Assembly (NCBI GenBank): GCA_947165475.1
Contig: CAMVAN010000003.1
Span: forward strand, 1-44,985
Direction: 5' to 3'
Length of the DNA stretch: 44,985 bases
Source: an uncultured Caryophanales bacterium
GTDB taxonomy: Bacteria; Bacillota_I; Bacilli_A; RF39; UBA660
Of the stretch, positions 7,949 to 16,440 are shown piece by piece. The position numbers and the translations under genes were made by a program. Position 1 is the stretch's first letter. The number at the start of each line of letters is the position of its first letter. Under the pieces are notes generated by a model, which worked only from the letters and a program-made list of their open reading frames with translations, made no database searches and had not been told where the DNA came from.

Positions 7949-9322
7949 CTATTTATTTTTTATTAATACTTTTCCGTCTTTTTTTACTAAATCTTCTGAG
8001 TTTAAGTTTTCTACATCAAGGCAACTTACTATTTTTATAAAGTCTTCTCTAATAGTGTCTGGTACCATCTTTATTTTTCCATAAACAATATCTTTTATTG
8101 CAATCATTTCAGGTCCATAGAAACCTCTATTAGCATATCCAGGATCTGAAAATTCTGGTCCTTTACCTGTTCCTATTTCTCCACCAATTCTCTTAATTAA
8201 ATTAAAATATTGAGTACCTTTTTCTTCTGGTAATGATAGTAATGGTTCTTTAGATAACAATTCAACATCTATTCCAATCTCTTCTTTTAATTCTCTTTTT
8301 GTTGCATCCTCTAGTGTTTCGCCTTCCTCAATTCCTCCACCAGGTACTACGTAGTACTCTTTAACTTCTCCATCGATATTTTTAATTCTATGCATTAATA
8401 GAAGTTTTCCATCCTCTATTAACATTCCGCCTGCTCTATTTCTCATTTTTATTAAACCTCCCTTAACATACTTTACTATATTATATAATTTTTTTTCTAA
8501 TTCTACAATATCACCATTGTTTTCAATGACAAAGTTAGCAATTTTTTCTACTTTGTCTGCTCCCCTTGTTTTCTTTGTATTATCTTTTTTTTCTATTTCT
8601 CTTTCAGATTTTTCGATATCATTATCAAAATATAATGCATTTCTTGCTGTTCTAATTAAATCCTCAGTTTTCAAATATAAAACTATAAAGTTGTTTGGTA
8701 AAACCTCTTTCATTGTTTTTGTGCCTATGAAACTATGAAGGCTTTCTATTGAAATTATGTCCCAATAGTACATTCTTTTCATCATATGACAAATTTCATC
8801 TATTACTAGTATTGAAGAAAATTCTCTGTTATTTTCAAATAGATCATCTTCTTCACTTAATCCATAAGATTTTTTTACTACATCATTGATATAATTAAAT
8901 TTAAAATTTGGTATACCAAGTTTTTGTAATAGTATTTTACCAGTACTGCTTTTTCCTGATTCACTTAATCCACCTATTCCAAAAATATATCTATTATCAT
9001 CAAGTTTTAATATCTTTTTCTTCATTTCTTCTTTTATTATTTCATTTAGTTTATCTAAATCTATTTTTTCTGAATCGTCTACATATATATCAAACAATTC
9101 ATTTAGATCAGATTGAATATTATTGTTTGGTAGATTACTTTCTACTATCACTATTGCTTTATTAGTCTTTTTAATTCTATCTATTTCATCAATTGCTTCT
9201 TGAGCGTTCTTAATATCTAACAAATTAATACAGTGCACTAAATGAGGATTTTGCTTTTTAAGTTCCGCTATACATTGTCTTCGTGTATCTTTCTCTAAGT
9301 TTATTCCTAATATTACTTGCAT
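7949..9322 (-). CDS. Kinase-NUDIX fusion protein
   Basis: 457 residues with two enzymatic parts. Residues 1-110 form an alpha/beta region of unknown role. Residues 112-290 are a P-loop kinase-like domain (Walker A GLSESGKSS at 118-126; SILVIDE later). Residues 293-457 are a NUDIX hydrolase with the box GGGIEEGE...RELKEEIG. Inside the gene, AAGGGAGGT stands before the ATG at 8446 (residue 293), so the NUDIX part can probably also be made alone. This looks like two former genes whose stop codon was lost. The main ATG has AGGAGG. The gene is eight bases after the nucleotidyltransferase gene, in the same operon. Confidence 0.85.
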   Translation of the reverse strand: MQVILGINLEKDTRRQCIAELKKQNPHLVHCINLLDIKNAQEAIDEIDRIKKTNKAIVIVESNLPNNNIQSDLNELFDIYVDDSEKIDLDKLNEIIKEEMKKKILKLDDNRYIFGIGGLSESGKSSTGKILLQKLGIPNFKFNYINDVVKKSYGLSEEDDLFENNREFSSILVIDEICHMMKRMYYWDIISIESLHSFIGTKTMKEVLPNNFIVLYLKTEDLIRTARNALYFDNDIEKSEREIEKKDNTKKTRGADKVEKIANFVIENNGDIVELEKKLYNIVKYVKGGLIKMRNRAGGMLIEDGKLLLMHRIKNIDGEVKEYYVVPGGGIEEGETLEDATKRELKEEIGIDVELLSKEPLLSLPEEKGTQYFNLIKRIGGEIGTGKGPEFSDPGYANRGFYGPEMIAIKDIVYGKIKMVPDTIREDFIKIVSCLDVENLNSEDLVKKDGKVLIKNK

Positions 9323-9330
9323 ATATCCTC

Positions 9331-10005
9331 CTATTTACTTATGTTAAATATAAATTCAGCCACATAATCATATATTTTTTTATAATCTTCATTATCTTTC
9401 ATATAATCATCTATAAATTTCTTATAATCAAAATATTCATAATTATATTTTTTAGAATAACCTCTAAATGTCTCCTCATAATTTTTTGGTAGTTCTCCAT
9501 CAATTATTAATATTGATTTCATAATTACATATGCTTTCTTGAAGATTGCTCTATATTTTTCTTTTTCTAATTTATCATAAAGAAAAGTTCTTTTCAACTC
9601 ATGTTTTACGTGATAATAATCCATTAAATAGTTTTCTTTTACTTCATCAAATGATACTGTAGGAAGAATAAAATCTTCTCTTTTGTATTGTAATTCTATT
9701 TGATTATTTTCTAATAAATATAGATGGTAGAATACTTTAGGATCTATTTTTTTAGAAATAAATTCACTTTCAGTGAAAACTGTTGTTCCTATTTTTACCG
9801 AAAACATATTTATGATTTTTTTAATTCTGTTTATTATATCAAAATTATATTTTTTTAGAACTAATATAGAATCAATATCACTCCAGTTTTCCATAACCAT
9901 ACTACTACAGCTACTACCAATTATTAAAACTAGCGCTAAATCATCTTTAAATTCTTCTTTTACAGCTTCTACATATTTATTAATATCTTTTGAATAACTA
10001 TTCAT
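9331..10005 (-). CDS. Nucleotidyltransferase-domain protein
   Basis: 224 residues with a polymerase-beta-type nucleotidyltransferase signature, GSSCSS at residues 30-35 followed by SDID with Asp43 and Asp45 as metal ligands. The C-terminal half (YKREDF, LIIDGELPKNYEETFRGYSKKY) is helical and resembles the second domain of aminoglycoside nucleotidyltransferases. It may transfer a nucleotide to a sugar or small molecule. The ATG follows AGGAGG and lies nine bases after the carbamoyltransferase stop, so the two are co-expressed. Confidence 0.75.
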   Translation of the reverse strand: MNSYSKDINKYVEAVKEEFKDDLALVLIIGSSCSSMVMENWSDIDSILVLKKYNFDIINRIKKIINMFSVKIGTTVFTESEFISKKIDPKVFYHLYLLENNQIELQYKREDFILPTVSFDEVKENYLMDYYHVKHELKRTFLYDKLEKEKYRAIFKKAYVIMKSILIIDGELPKNYEETFRGYSKKYNYEYFDYKKFIDDYMKDNEDYKKIYDYVAEFIFNISK

Positions 10006-10014
10006 AACTACCTC

Positions 10015-11646
10015 CTATTTTGAAATTATATAGTCTTCTATAACTAAATAATCTAATTGTGATTTACAGAACATCTTCATAGCATCTTTTGGAGTTTCTA
10101 TTATTGGTTCCCCATTGTCATTAAATGATGTATTTAATAATACTGGTATACTTGTTATCTTTTCAAATTCTTTTAGCAATTTATAGAATCTCTCATTAAT
10201 GTCTTTATTAACTGTTTGCACTCTACCACTTTTATCAACATGTAGTGTAGCTGGTATCTTATCTAATGCATTTTCCTTACATATAGGTACTCTTAGCATA
10301 TATCTAGATGGTTCATCTATTTGGAAGTATTCACTAACCTTTTCTTCAAGTATAGCAGGAGCAAATGGTCTAAAGTTTTCTCTATGTTTAATTCTTAAAT
10401 TGATTGTGTCTTTCATTTCTCTAGGATAAGGAGCACATAATATACTTCTATTCCCTAGTGCTCTTGGACCTATTTCACTTGCACCTTGGAACCAACCTAC
10501 CAAATTACCTTCACTCAATAGTTTAGCTACATCTTTTTCTATGTTTTTACTTTTTTTGTATTTAAACTTACAGCTTTTTACTTCATAAGGTAATACATAC
10601 TTACGTTGTTTCTTTTCTAACACGTCTAATATTTCTTCCTCTTTGTAATTTCTACCTAAGTATGGTGAAGCAAAACCTATTCTTTCTTTATTTCCGTATA
10701 CTATGTGATATCCGTATAGTGCATTACCTAAGTTTTGGCCGGTATCATCACAGCATGGTGGTACAAAGACTTCTTCTATTGGTGTTTCATCTAATATTCT
10801 TTGATTTATGACTCCATTTAGAAATACTCCACCAGCTAAACATACTTTTTTTATTTTATATTTATCATATAACCTTTTTACCAACTCTAGAATTATTTTT
10901 TCTGTTTCATACTGTACATAGAAAGCTGCATCTTTATTATCAAATCCAGATAACGGTTTTCCAAAATCCATATTATTTTCTTTAATAAAGTTTAATGATC
11001 CATCTATGTACTTACCATTACACTTACTAGATATTTCTAGTTTATCATTAATTTCATATAGACTAATATCTTTATACTTCATCTTACCATAAGCAGATAA
11101 TCCCATAGTCTTTCCTGCTTGTTGAGCAGAATATCCACAAAAGTTTGAAAAAGTTTCATATGTTCTTCCTATACCTTTATATCTATCTCTTTTAGGATTG
11201 TTTCCACCTACTTTTTCTATTTCATTTCCATGTGCAATATAATAGCTCTCTGTATCTGATAAATTACCAGAACCATCAATTACTATTATCATAGCCTCAT
11301 CAAAATTTGATAGAAAATATGAATTACATGCATGCGATAAATGGTGGTCTATAGTTATAAACTTTTTTTCATCACTAATGAAGTTTTTAAAATCTCCCAT
11401 ATAGTGTTCTGGTAAATACTCTCCATAACAACTTGATATAAATATATCTACATCTTCTAGTTTTAATCCTAATTCATTTAAACAATAGTTAACACTATAT
11501 AGATATCCATCAGAATTCTTCATTCTATTAAGTCTCTCTTCACTTATGGATATCAATTTGTCATCATGGATAATGGTACATCCACCATTATGACCCACAT
11601 TGAAACCCAAAATTGTTTTATCACTTTTTTTATTTATATTTATCAT
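10015..11646 (-). CDS. O-carbamoyltransferase, NodU/CmcH family
   Basis: A full-length, 543-residue member of the NodU/CmcH/TobZ family. These enzymes make carbamoyl-adenylate from carbamoyl phosphate and ATP and transfer the carbamoyl group to a hydroxyl. Visible motifs: LGFNVGHNGGC near the N-terminus, DHHLSHA at 100-106 (metal-binding histidines), VIDGSG at 123-128, LAGGVFLN, FVPPCCDDTGQNLG, EIGPRALGNRSI and LLNTSFN. The ATG overlaps the preceding stop codon (ATGA), so it is translationally coupled to the APH-like kinase. The acceptor is unknown; sugars, antibiotics and modified nucleotides are known acceptors in this family. The sole clear biosynthetic marker of the operon. Confidence 0.95.
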   Translation of the reverse strand: MININKKSDKTILGFNVGHNGGCTIIHDDKLISISEERLNRMKNSDGYLYSVNYCLNELGLKLEDVDIFISSCYGEYLPEHYMGDFKNFISDEKKFITIDHHLSHACNSYFLSNFDEAMIIVIDGSGNLSDTESYYIAHGNEIEKVGGNNPKRDRYKGIGRTYETFSNFCGYSAQQAGKTMGLSAYGKMKYKDISLYEINDKLEISSKCNGKYIDGSLNFIKENNMDFGKPLSGFDNKDAAFYVQYETEKIILELVKRLYDKYKIKKVCLAGGVFLNGVINQRILDETPIEEVFVPPCCDDTGQNLGNALYGYHIVYGNKERIGFASPYLGRNYKEEEILDVLEKKQRKYVLPYEVKSCKFKYKKSKNIEKDVAKLLSEGNLVGWFQGASEIGPRALGNRSILCAPYPREMKDTINLRIKHRENFRPFAPAILEEKVSEYFQIDEPSRYMLRVPICKENALDKIPATLHVDKSGRVQTVNKDINERFYKLLKEFEKITSIPVLLNTSFNDNGEPIIETPKDAMKMFCKSQLDYLVIEDYIISK

Positions 11647-12677
11647 TCTTTCACCCCATATATGTTTTTTATTAATCTTTTTAATTCACTTAAACTAGTA
11701 ATTTTTTCATTATAAAATATGCTTAAAAAAGTTATTGATAATATAATGTCTTTTTTACTCATTTTATTGAAATCATATACCGCTAGTATTTTCATAGCTA
11801 GATAATTTTTAAAATCATCATACCAATTATCATAATTTATTCTTTTTATGATAGGTGCTATTACAATATCAATATAGTTTAATACTGCGTCTATTCGAAT
11901 ATTTCTAGGAATATGTTTTACTCTATCCTTGGATACATAAACCTTATTAATACATTTATAAATTTTTTTATGTTCTTTAAATGCTTTCTTATTATACTTT
12001 AATGAAAGATATTCAGCTTGTATTAAGTTGTAACAAGTAAATACTGCAAATTCACACATTAAAGGTACATAGCCACCTGCTGTATAATCGAATAGTTTCC
12101 CATCCAATCCTATATTCATATCATTAGGATCAGCATTGGATATTATATTCCATGTATTTTTCTCACTACTAAAATACTTAATGATTTCTTGATGTATTTT
12201 TCTATTTTCTATCTTAACTTTATTATTATTAAAATCTAATATCTTTCCATCTAGTTCTATGAATAATTTATTGGTAGTATTATTCTTTAATCTAGTATTT
12301 ATTCTCTCCTCAAAGAACATTCTACAATTACCTTTTTTATTATACTTTATAGTTTTATCAAATACATCTTTGTATTTTTTTAGGATATTAACATAATCGA
12401 TAGCTAATCTATTATTAACTGCAAAATAATCTACTAACAAGCCATTATTTTTATGTATATTATTATCATATTCATATAGTATTATATTTCTATCCATACT
12501 GGCATATTGATCTACCACATCATAATATTTTTTCAATATATCATAACCCTCAAGTTCCCTAGCATAATCTAAATCATTTAATTGCTTATAGAATACTTTT
12601 TCATTAGATATAGAGAATACTCCATTAGTATTGTTTTTGTTCCTATTCATACTAATATTTCTAATATACTTGCTCAA
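11643..12677 (-). CDS. APH/choline-kinase-like phosphotransferase
   Basis: 344 residues with features of the protein-kinase-like phosphotransferase fold. FYKQL (Lys31) and RELEGY (Glu43) fit the ATP-binding lobe. NADPNDMN (Asp183, Asn188) fits the catalytic loop, with Asn where many relatives have His. FDYTAGG (Asp197) fits the metal-binding DxD/DFG position. It may phosphorylate a sugar or amino-alcohol. It starts at a TTG right after the HAD stop codon, with GGTGG upstream, and overlaps the carbamoyltransferase gene by four bases. Exact substrate unknown. Confidence 0.7.
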   Translation of the reverse strand: MSKYIRNISMNRNKNNTNGVFSISNEKVFYKQLNDLDYARELEGYDILKKYYDVVDQYASMDRNIILYEYDNNIHKNNGLLVDYFAVNNRLAIDYVNILKKYKDVFDKTIKYNKKGNCRMFFEERINTRLKNNTTNKLFIELDGKILDFNNNKVKIENRKIHQEIIKYFSSEKNTWNIISNADPNDMNIGLDGKLFDYTAGGYVPLMCEFAVFTCYNLIQAEYLSLKYNKKAFKEHKKIYKCINKVYVSKDRVKHIPRNIRIDAVLNYIDIVIAPIIKRINYDNWYDDFKNYLAMKILAVYDFNKMSKKDIILSITFLSIFYNEKITSLSELKRLIKNIYGVKE

Positions 12678-13322
12678 TTAATCACCACCATATAATTCTA
12701 TCCTATTGTCATTTACTTTGAACTTAGTTGCATTTTTTACTACTTTTAAATCTTCATTTTTATCTCCAAAAAGTATTACGTATGAGTATTTACTATTATT
12801 AAGTCTTTTATTTTTTGGAGTTATTATTTTTGATTTAATTCTTTTTGTACTAATATCTATATCATTTGCTATTATATTGAGTCTTTTAATATCTATATTA
12901 TTTAGTTTTAATACATTTATAATTATCTGTTTCATACCTGATGAATATATAATTACATCTACATTGTTATTTATTAAATCATTCAATATATTAATTGTAT
13001 TTTTATTCAAATGGAATTCTTCTTGATATTCTATACTTTCTAATACTTTGTTTGAATAATATTTAGATAGTAGCCTGATTTTTAACCACCACATTAATTT
13101 AATAATATGCTTATTTCTAATATGATTGGTTATAAAATCTATTTTTCTTTTTTTTGATCTATATGACTCTGGAAGATAATTACTAAATACCCCAATACTA
13201 GAATTACTACTGGATAACGTAAGAGTATAATCAAAATCAAATATTGCAACTGAATCTTTATTATTCTTTAATTTATCTATTTTTTTATTTATTTCATTAT
13301 TCTTCATAGTTCTCAACTTCAT
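12678..13322 (-). CDS. HAD-family phosphatase (phosphoserine-phosphatase-like)
   Basis: 214 residues. HAD motif I is FDFDYTLT (Asp29, Asp31), motif II YSSG in the middle, then a conserved basic region and motif IV LFGDKNED. The helical cap between motifs I and II is that of class IB enzymes such as SerB-like phosphatases. It probably dephosphorylates a pathway intermediate. The frame overlaps the cupin gene by 26 bases; a second ATG six codons in is an alternative start, and neither has a strong ribosome binding site, so coupling is likely. Confidence 0.8.
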   Translation of the reverse strand: MKLRTMKNNEINKKIDKLKNNKDSVAIFDFDYTLTLSSSNSSIGVFSNYLPESYRSKKRKIDFITNHIRNKHIIKLMWWLKIRLLSKYYSNKVLESIEYQEEFHLNKNTINILNDLINNNVDVIIYSSGMKQIIINVLKLNNIDIKRLNIIANDIDISTKRIKSKIITPKNKRLNNSKYSYVILFGDKNEDLKVVKNATKFKVNDNRIELYGGD

Positions 13323-14049
13323 AATATATACAATTCATAATTTTATGTTTGCCTATTATTTTTTCAATTGCAATATCTTTATTTAAATAAAATAATTCTT
13401 CTTTTCCTTTTAAATCTACTATTTCATTATTTATTTTAATAGTCATACTACCATTTATAATGAATACAAACTTGTCTTTATTTTCATCATATTCATTGTT
13501 TGGAATATCACTTATAACTATGTCGTTTTTAAATTGAGGTAATAAATACTTGTAATATTCTTGTGGTGTATTGACTTCTCTTCCTAGTGAATCATACATT
13601 CTTATTGTTTCTTTCTTATCAAACAAGTTATTGTCTTGTTCTTCAAAAATTGTGGAACCTTTACTCATAGAATGTATAGTATTTCTTTTAATATCAGCAC
13701 ACTTATATTTTTCCAATCTTATTTCATCGTTTTCACCATAAATTAATGTATTATCATCTAATGATATATATTTTTCACTTTTTAATGGGTGTAGTTGTAT
13801 AGAAGTGTTTGCTTTTGTAGTACTTACAACTTTAAATAATTTATTTGAAAACGGTAAAAACACTTTTTCTATACCCCATGCTTGTTCTTGAAATATATAT
13901 GGTACTTTAAAATATCCTTTTCTTATACCATCCTCTATTTCGTTTATTTGTTTTGTTGTTAAAACATTATTGTCATTTAGATATTCTTTTAATTTATCTA
14001 TTTTATATACATTTAAACTAGCAGTAAGGCTTTCCTTAATACTTAACAT
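13297..14049 (-). CDS. Phosphomannose-isomerase-like cupin
   Basis: 250 residues. The pattern SIQLHP at 83-88 matches the zinc-binding Q-x-H of class I mannose-6-phosphate isomerases, NTIHSM (His126) and IFEEQ (Glu136/137) supply further ligands, and KETIRMYD-LGR follows as in ManA-like proteins. The C-terminal half is a second cupin barrel. Shorter than true ManA, so it may isomerise another sugar phosphate. It overlaps the SDR gene by seven bases and has GGAGGGAG upstream. This is the strongest hint that the operon works on a sugar. Confidence 0.75.
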   Translation of the reverse strand: MLSIKESLTASLNVYKIDKLKEYLNDNNVLTTKQINEIEDGIRKGYFKVPYIFQEQAWGIEKVFLPFSNKLFKVVSTTKANTSIQLHPLKSEKYISLDDNTLIYGENDEIRLEKYKCADIKRNTIHSMSKGSTIFEEQDNNLFDKKETIRMYDSLGREVNTPQEYYKYLLPQFKNDIVISDIPNNEYDENKDKFVFIINGSMTIKINNEIVDLKGKEELFYLNKDIAIEKIIGKHKIMNCIYYEVENYEE

Positions 14050-14780
14050 GTTATATTTCTCCCTCCATCTATTACAAATACACTACCTGTAGTTTTTTGA
14101 GAGAAATCATTTATAACATCATATATGCTATCTGCAATATCTTCAGGGTTACAAATACATTTTAATGGTATTTTATTTTTAGCAATATTAGCCACTGATT
14201 CATTTTCCTCAAAAATTTTATTCATATTTGTATATGTAGCTCCTATAGCTATAGAGTTTACTGTTATCTTTTTAGGAGCTAATTCAATAGCAAATAGTTT
14301 TGTTAATGTAACTATACCTGATTTTGAAATATCATAATGAGCATGATCAACTCTTGGTTTATTATAATGGGTTGATGATATATTAAGTATTGTACTATCG
14401 CTCTTCATTCTATTCGATACTAATTGTGTTATATAGAAATTTGAAGTTAGATTTACTTTTAATACTTCATCCCATTCTTTTAAAGTCAATTTTGATATAG
14501 GGGCTATTGTTTGTATACCTGCATTATTTATTAGAATATCTATATTTTTATATTTATTGAAGATTTCATCAATTATCTTTTCTATATTATTGTAATTAGT
14601 GATATCTTCATTATATACTTCTATTTCTTTATTTCCCTCTTTTAATTCTTTACAGGCTTTTTCATCAGTATCAATTACTATTACCTTATTATCTTTAGAA
14701 AATAATAACGCAGTAGCTTTTCCTATACCATTGGCTCCTCCTGTTATGAATACTACTTTATTTTTTATTCTTTTATTCAT
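14043..14780 (-). CDS. Short-chain dehydrogenase/reductase
   Basis: 245 residues, classical SDR. Cofactor loop TGGANGIG at 13-20, NNAG at 85-88, catalytic Ser in NISS at about 135, Tyr149 and Lys153 in YDISK. VIDTDE after strand 2 suggests NAD(H) rather than NADP(H). First gene of the nine-gene operon, behind AGAGAGGT and a likely promoter. It may oxidise or reduce a sugar or polyol hydroxyl. Confidence 0.9.
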   Translation of the reverse strand: MNKRIKNKVVFITGGANGIGKATALLFSKDNKVIVIDTDEKACKELKEGNKEIEVYNEDITNYNNIEKIIDEIFNKYKNIDILINNAGIQTIAPISKLTLKEWDEVLKVNLTSNFYITQLVSNRMKSDSTILNISSTHYNKPRVDHAHYDISKSGIVTLTKLFAIELAPKKITVNSIAIGATYTNMNKIFEENESVANIAKNKIPLKCICNPEDIADSIYDVINDFSQKTTGSVFVIDGGRNITC

Positions 14781-14808
14781 ATTATCAACCTCTCTTTATT
14801 ATTCCTTT

Positions 14809-14838
14809 ATTATATGAAAAAAAGGGGCTTTAAAACAA
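14809..14838 (-). promoter_or_regulatory. Probable promoter of the carbamoyltransferase operon
   Basis: TTGTTT (14833-14838) and TATAAT (14809-14814) with an 18-base spacer, ahead of the SDR gene. The rest of the 14781-14945 gap holds nothing further that I can support. Confidence 0.5.
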
Positions 14839-14945
14839 GTCCTCCTCCTCCAAAACGAATTAATTTTTTTGAGATACTATTCACAAATTCGCCATATATA
14901 ATACCACATTTTTAAAAAAAGTCAAAATTTTTGTGAAATATACAC

Positions 14946-14966
14946 GAGAAAAGAAAATCTCTTCTC
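14946..14966 (-). terminator. Hairpin after the nitroreductase remnant
   Basis: Nine-base arms (one G-U) around a three-base loop, directly after the remnant's stop codon. The tail is only moderately T-rich, so it is a weak terminator. Confidence 0.5.
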
Positions 14967-15625
14967 TTACTTTATCTTATACACCGCAGTTAAGTTAAAC
15001 TCATTCTCATGATCTTCTTCCACAAATACTTCTCTATAGTAATCCATCTTATTCTTTTCTAAACATAGTTCTAGGAAACATAAGAATATACCAATATCTA
15101 TTTAATTATAGTATATAACCATATCTTTAGGCATAATACCTCTTTTACCTTCCTTACGATATCTATATACTTTTAATTCTTTCTCACTAACTACAACTTT
15201 CCATGGTTGTGTATTACACGCACTAGGAGTACATCTCACAATATTTCCTATATCTAAGTAATTATTACCTTTCCATATCTCGGATAATTCTTTTCTTTTA
15301 CTTTACCTATCCCAAACCATAAAGTACCTATATTTTTAGATACTAAATATAGATCTAACTGTTCTCCTAAGTAACCTATATTTTGAAGATAATTATCTTT
15401 CTTTTCTGAATAGAATAAAATACAGTATTCTTGACCTCTAATACAAGTAGTAGAATCTTTTACTATTTTTATTTTTACTTTAATAGAATCATCTAATGGT
15501 TTTAATTCTTTAAACTTGTTTTCTATATCTTTTAATTCTTCTAAAGTAATCTTTTCATTACCTATATTTCTAAATAGATGGAAGGATTTTCTTTTAAATA
15601 TCATTTCATATAAGTTATTATCCAT
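14967..15625 (-). pseudogene. Nitroreductase-family gene with a frameshift and premature stop
   Basis: Starts intact at an ATG behind AGAGGTG and runs through the flavin-enzyme region (KRKSFHLFRN, GYLGEQLDLYLVSKNIGTLWFGIGK). A one-base loss in an A-rich stretch near 15285-15300 shifts the frame. The correct frame continues as IVRCTPSACNTQPWKVVVSE, a hallmark of the family, then GIMP. A TAA interrupts YYN-stop-IDIGIF near 15105, and the frame ends at 14967 with AVYKIK. Two independent lesions make it a true pseudogene of an NAD(P)H-flavin oxidoreductase of about 215 residues. Confidence 0.85.
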
Positions 15626-15943
15626 AAGACACCTCTATCTAATTAGAGCATATATTAAATATACTATAGGAGTTTAATGGGGACTAAGATTTATCTTTTG
15701 ATAAAGTAATTGCTTTAACTAGGGCAATCTCTTAAAACTAATTATTAAGTTAGTAAGCAAATTATGATAAAAACTGATTGCTCTCTTCAGGGGGTGGATA
15801 TTAGCATAAAAAGCGATGGTATAAATCCCAGTAAAATCAACGTTTTTCATGACTCACAGTTTAAAAAAATACAATTCTACCCATCAATATTTACTAAAAT
15901 TGATGGGTGGCTGATGGGTAAAATGATAAAGAGAGGAATAAAA

Positions 15944-16033
15944 ATGATAAGAAAAAATAGTTGTGGAAATATTACTGATGAAGAATTTTTAAACATTGTA
16001 ATTCCATTTGATAAAAAATGGATAAATATTTAA
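15944..16033 (+). CDS. Short plus-strand ORF, possibly the 5' part of a split gene
   Basis: ATG at 15944 has GAGAGGA eight bases before it and codes for 29 residues ending in DKKWINI. It overlaps the next ORF in another frame (16018). One extra A in the AAAAAA run near 16013-16018 would join the two into one protein of about 104 residues. No family recognised. Confidence 0.4.
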   Translation: MIRKNSCGNITDEEFLNIVIPFDKKWINI

Positions 16034-16257
16034 TAAAGTATATGTATGAATATGTAGCTCATTATTTAGCTGTAGGATATGAAATGAGTGCATTATGGGA
16101 ATGTACTATAGAACAGCAAGTTAATTCAGCTTTAACTAGATTTACCGATCCATTACTTGATGGAATATTTAATTATGTTAAATTAGATAAAATATTAAAA
16201 GATAAATATAAGTTAAAGATTATTGATAGAAAAACATCACAAATGATTAAATTATAG
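16018..16257 (+). CDS. Plus-strand hypothetical protein, about 79 aa
   Basis: A frame of 79 residues with a helical, aromatic-rich start (YMYEYVAHYLAVGYEM) and a basic end. No own ribosome binding site, so it is probably the continuation of the frame at 15944 after a frameshift. A strong terminator follows within nine bases. One of only two plus-strand loci, so it may be an inserted gene. Function unknown. Confidence 0.45.
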   Translation: MDKYLIKYMYEYVAHYLAVGYEMSALWECTIEQQVNSALTRFTDPLLDGIFNYVKLDKILKDKYKLKIIDRKTSQMIKL

Positions 16258-16265
16258 AATAATAA

Positions 16266-16300
16266 AACTAGATGAGTTCAAATCATCTAGTTCTTTTTTT
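16266..16300 (+). terminator. Rho-independent terminator, plus strand
   Basis: Perfect ten-base arms (16266-16275 with 16283-16292), seven-base loop, then TCTTTTTTT. It ends the plus-strand island transcript. Confidence 0.9.
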
Positions 16301-16326
16301 ATGCTATTGTACCGTTATCGGTATGA

Positions 16327-16384
16327 TATGTTTTTTTAACATATTTTTTTGATATGTTAAAATTTTGCGATTTTTTTAACATAT
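16327..16384. repeat. Four alternating ATATGTT / AACATAT half-sites
   Basis: ATATGTT at 16327 and 16352, AACATAT at 16338 and 16378, separated by T-rich tracts. They can form hairpins or serve as a repeated operator between the convergent plus island and ZIP gene. Function unproven. Confidence 0.5.
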
Positions 16385-16415
16385 TATTTTATTTTGTTAA
16401 ATTTTTAATTGATCG

Positions 16416-16429
16416 TAATATCTTAATCT
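16416..16429 (-). repeat. Recurrent 3'-UTR motif, copy 3
   Basis: Matches the motif at 12 of 14 bases. It starts twelve bases after the ZIP stop codon and shares the following CCGAT(C/T) with copy 2 on the plus strand. Confidence 0.5.
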
Positions 16430-16440
16430 TCCGATTTATT

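Noticed and set aside
15776..15800. T-box leader suggested by GGGGGTGG near 15790.
   Set aside because: The conserved T-box sequence is not matched and no specifier stem or tRNA-related downstream gene is present.
15764..16033. 89-residue plus-strand ORF starting at 15764.
   Set aside because: No ribosome binding site, and its 5' half covers hairpins and the repeated G-rich string. The shorter start at 15944 has a good site and was used instead.
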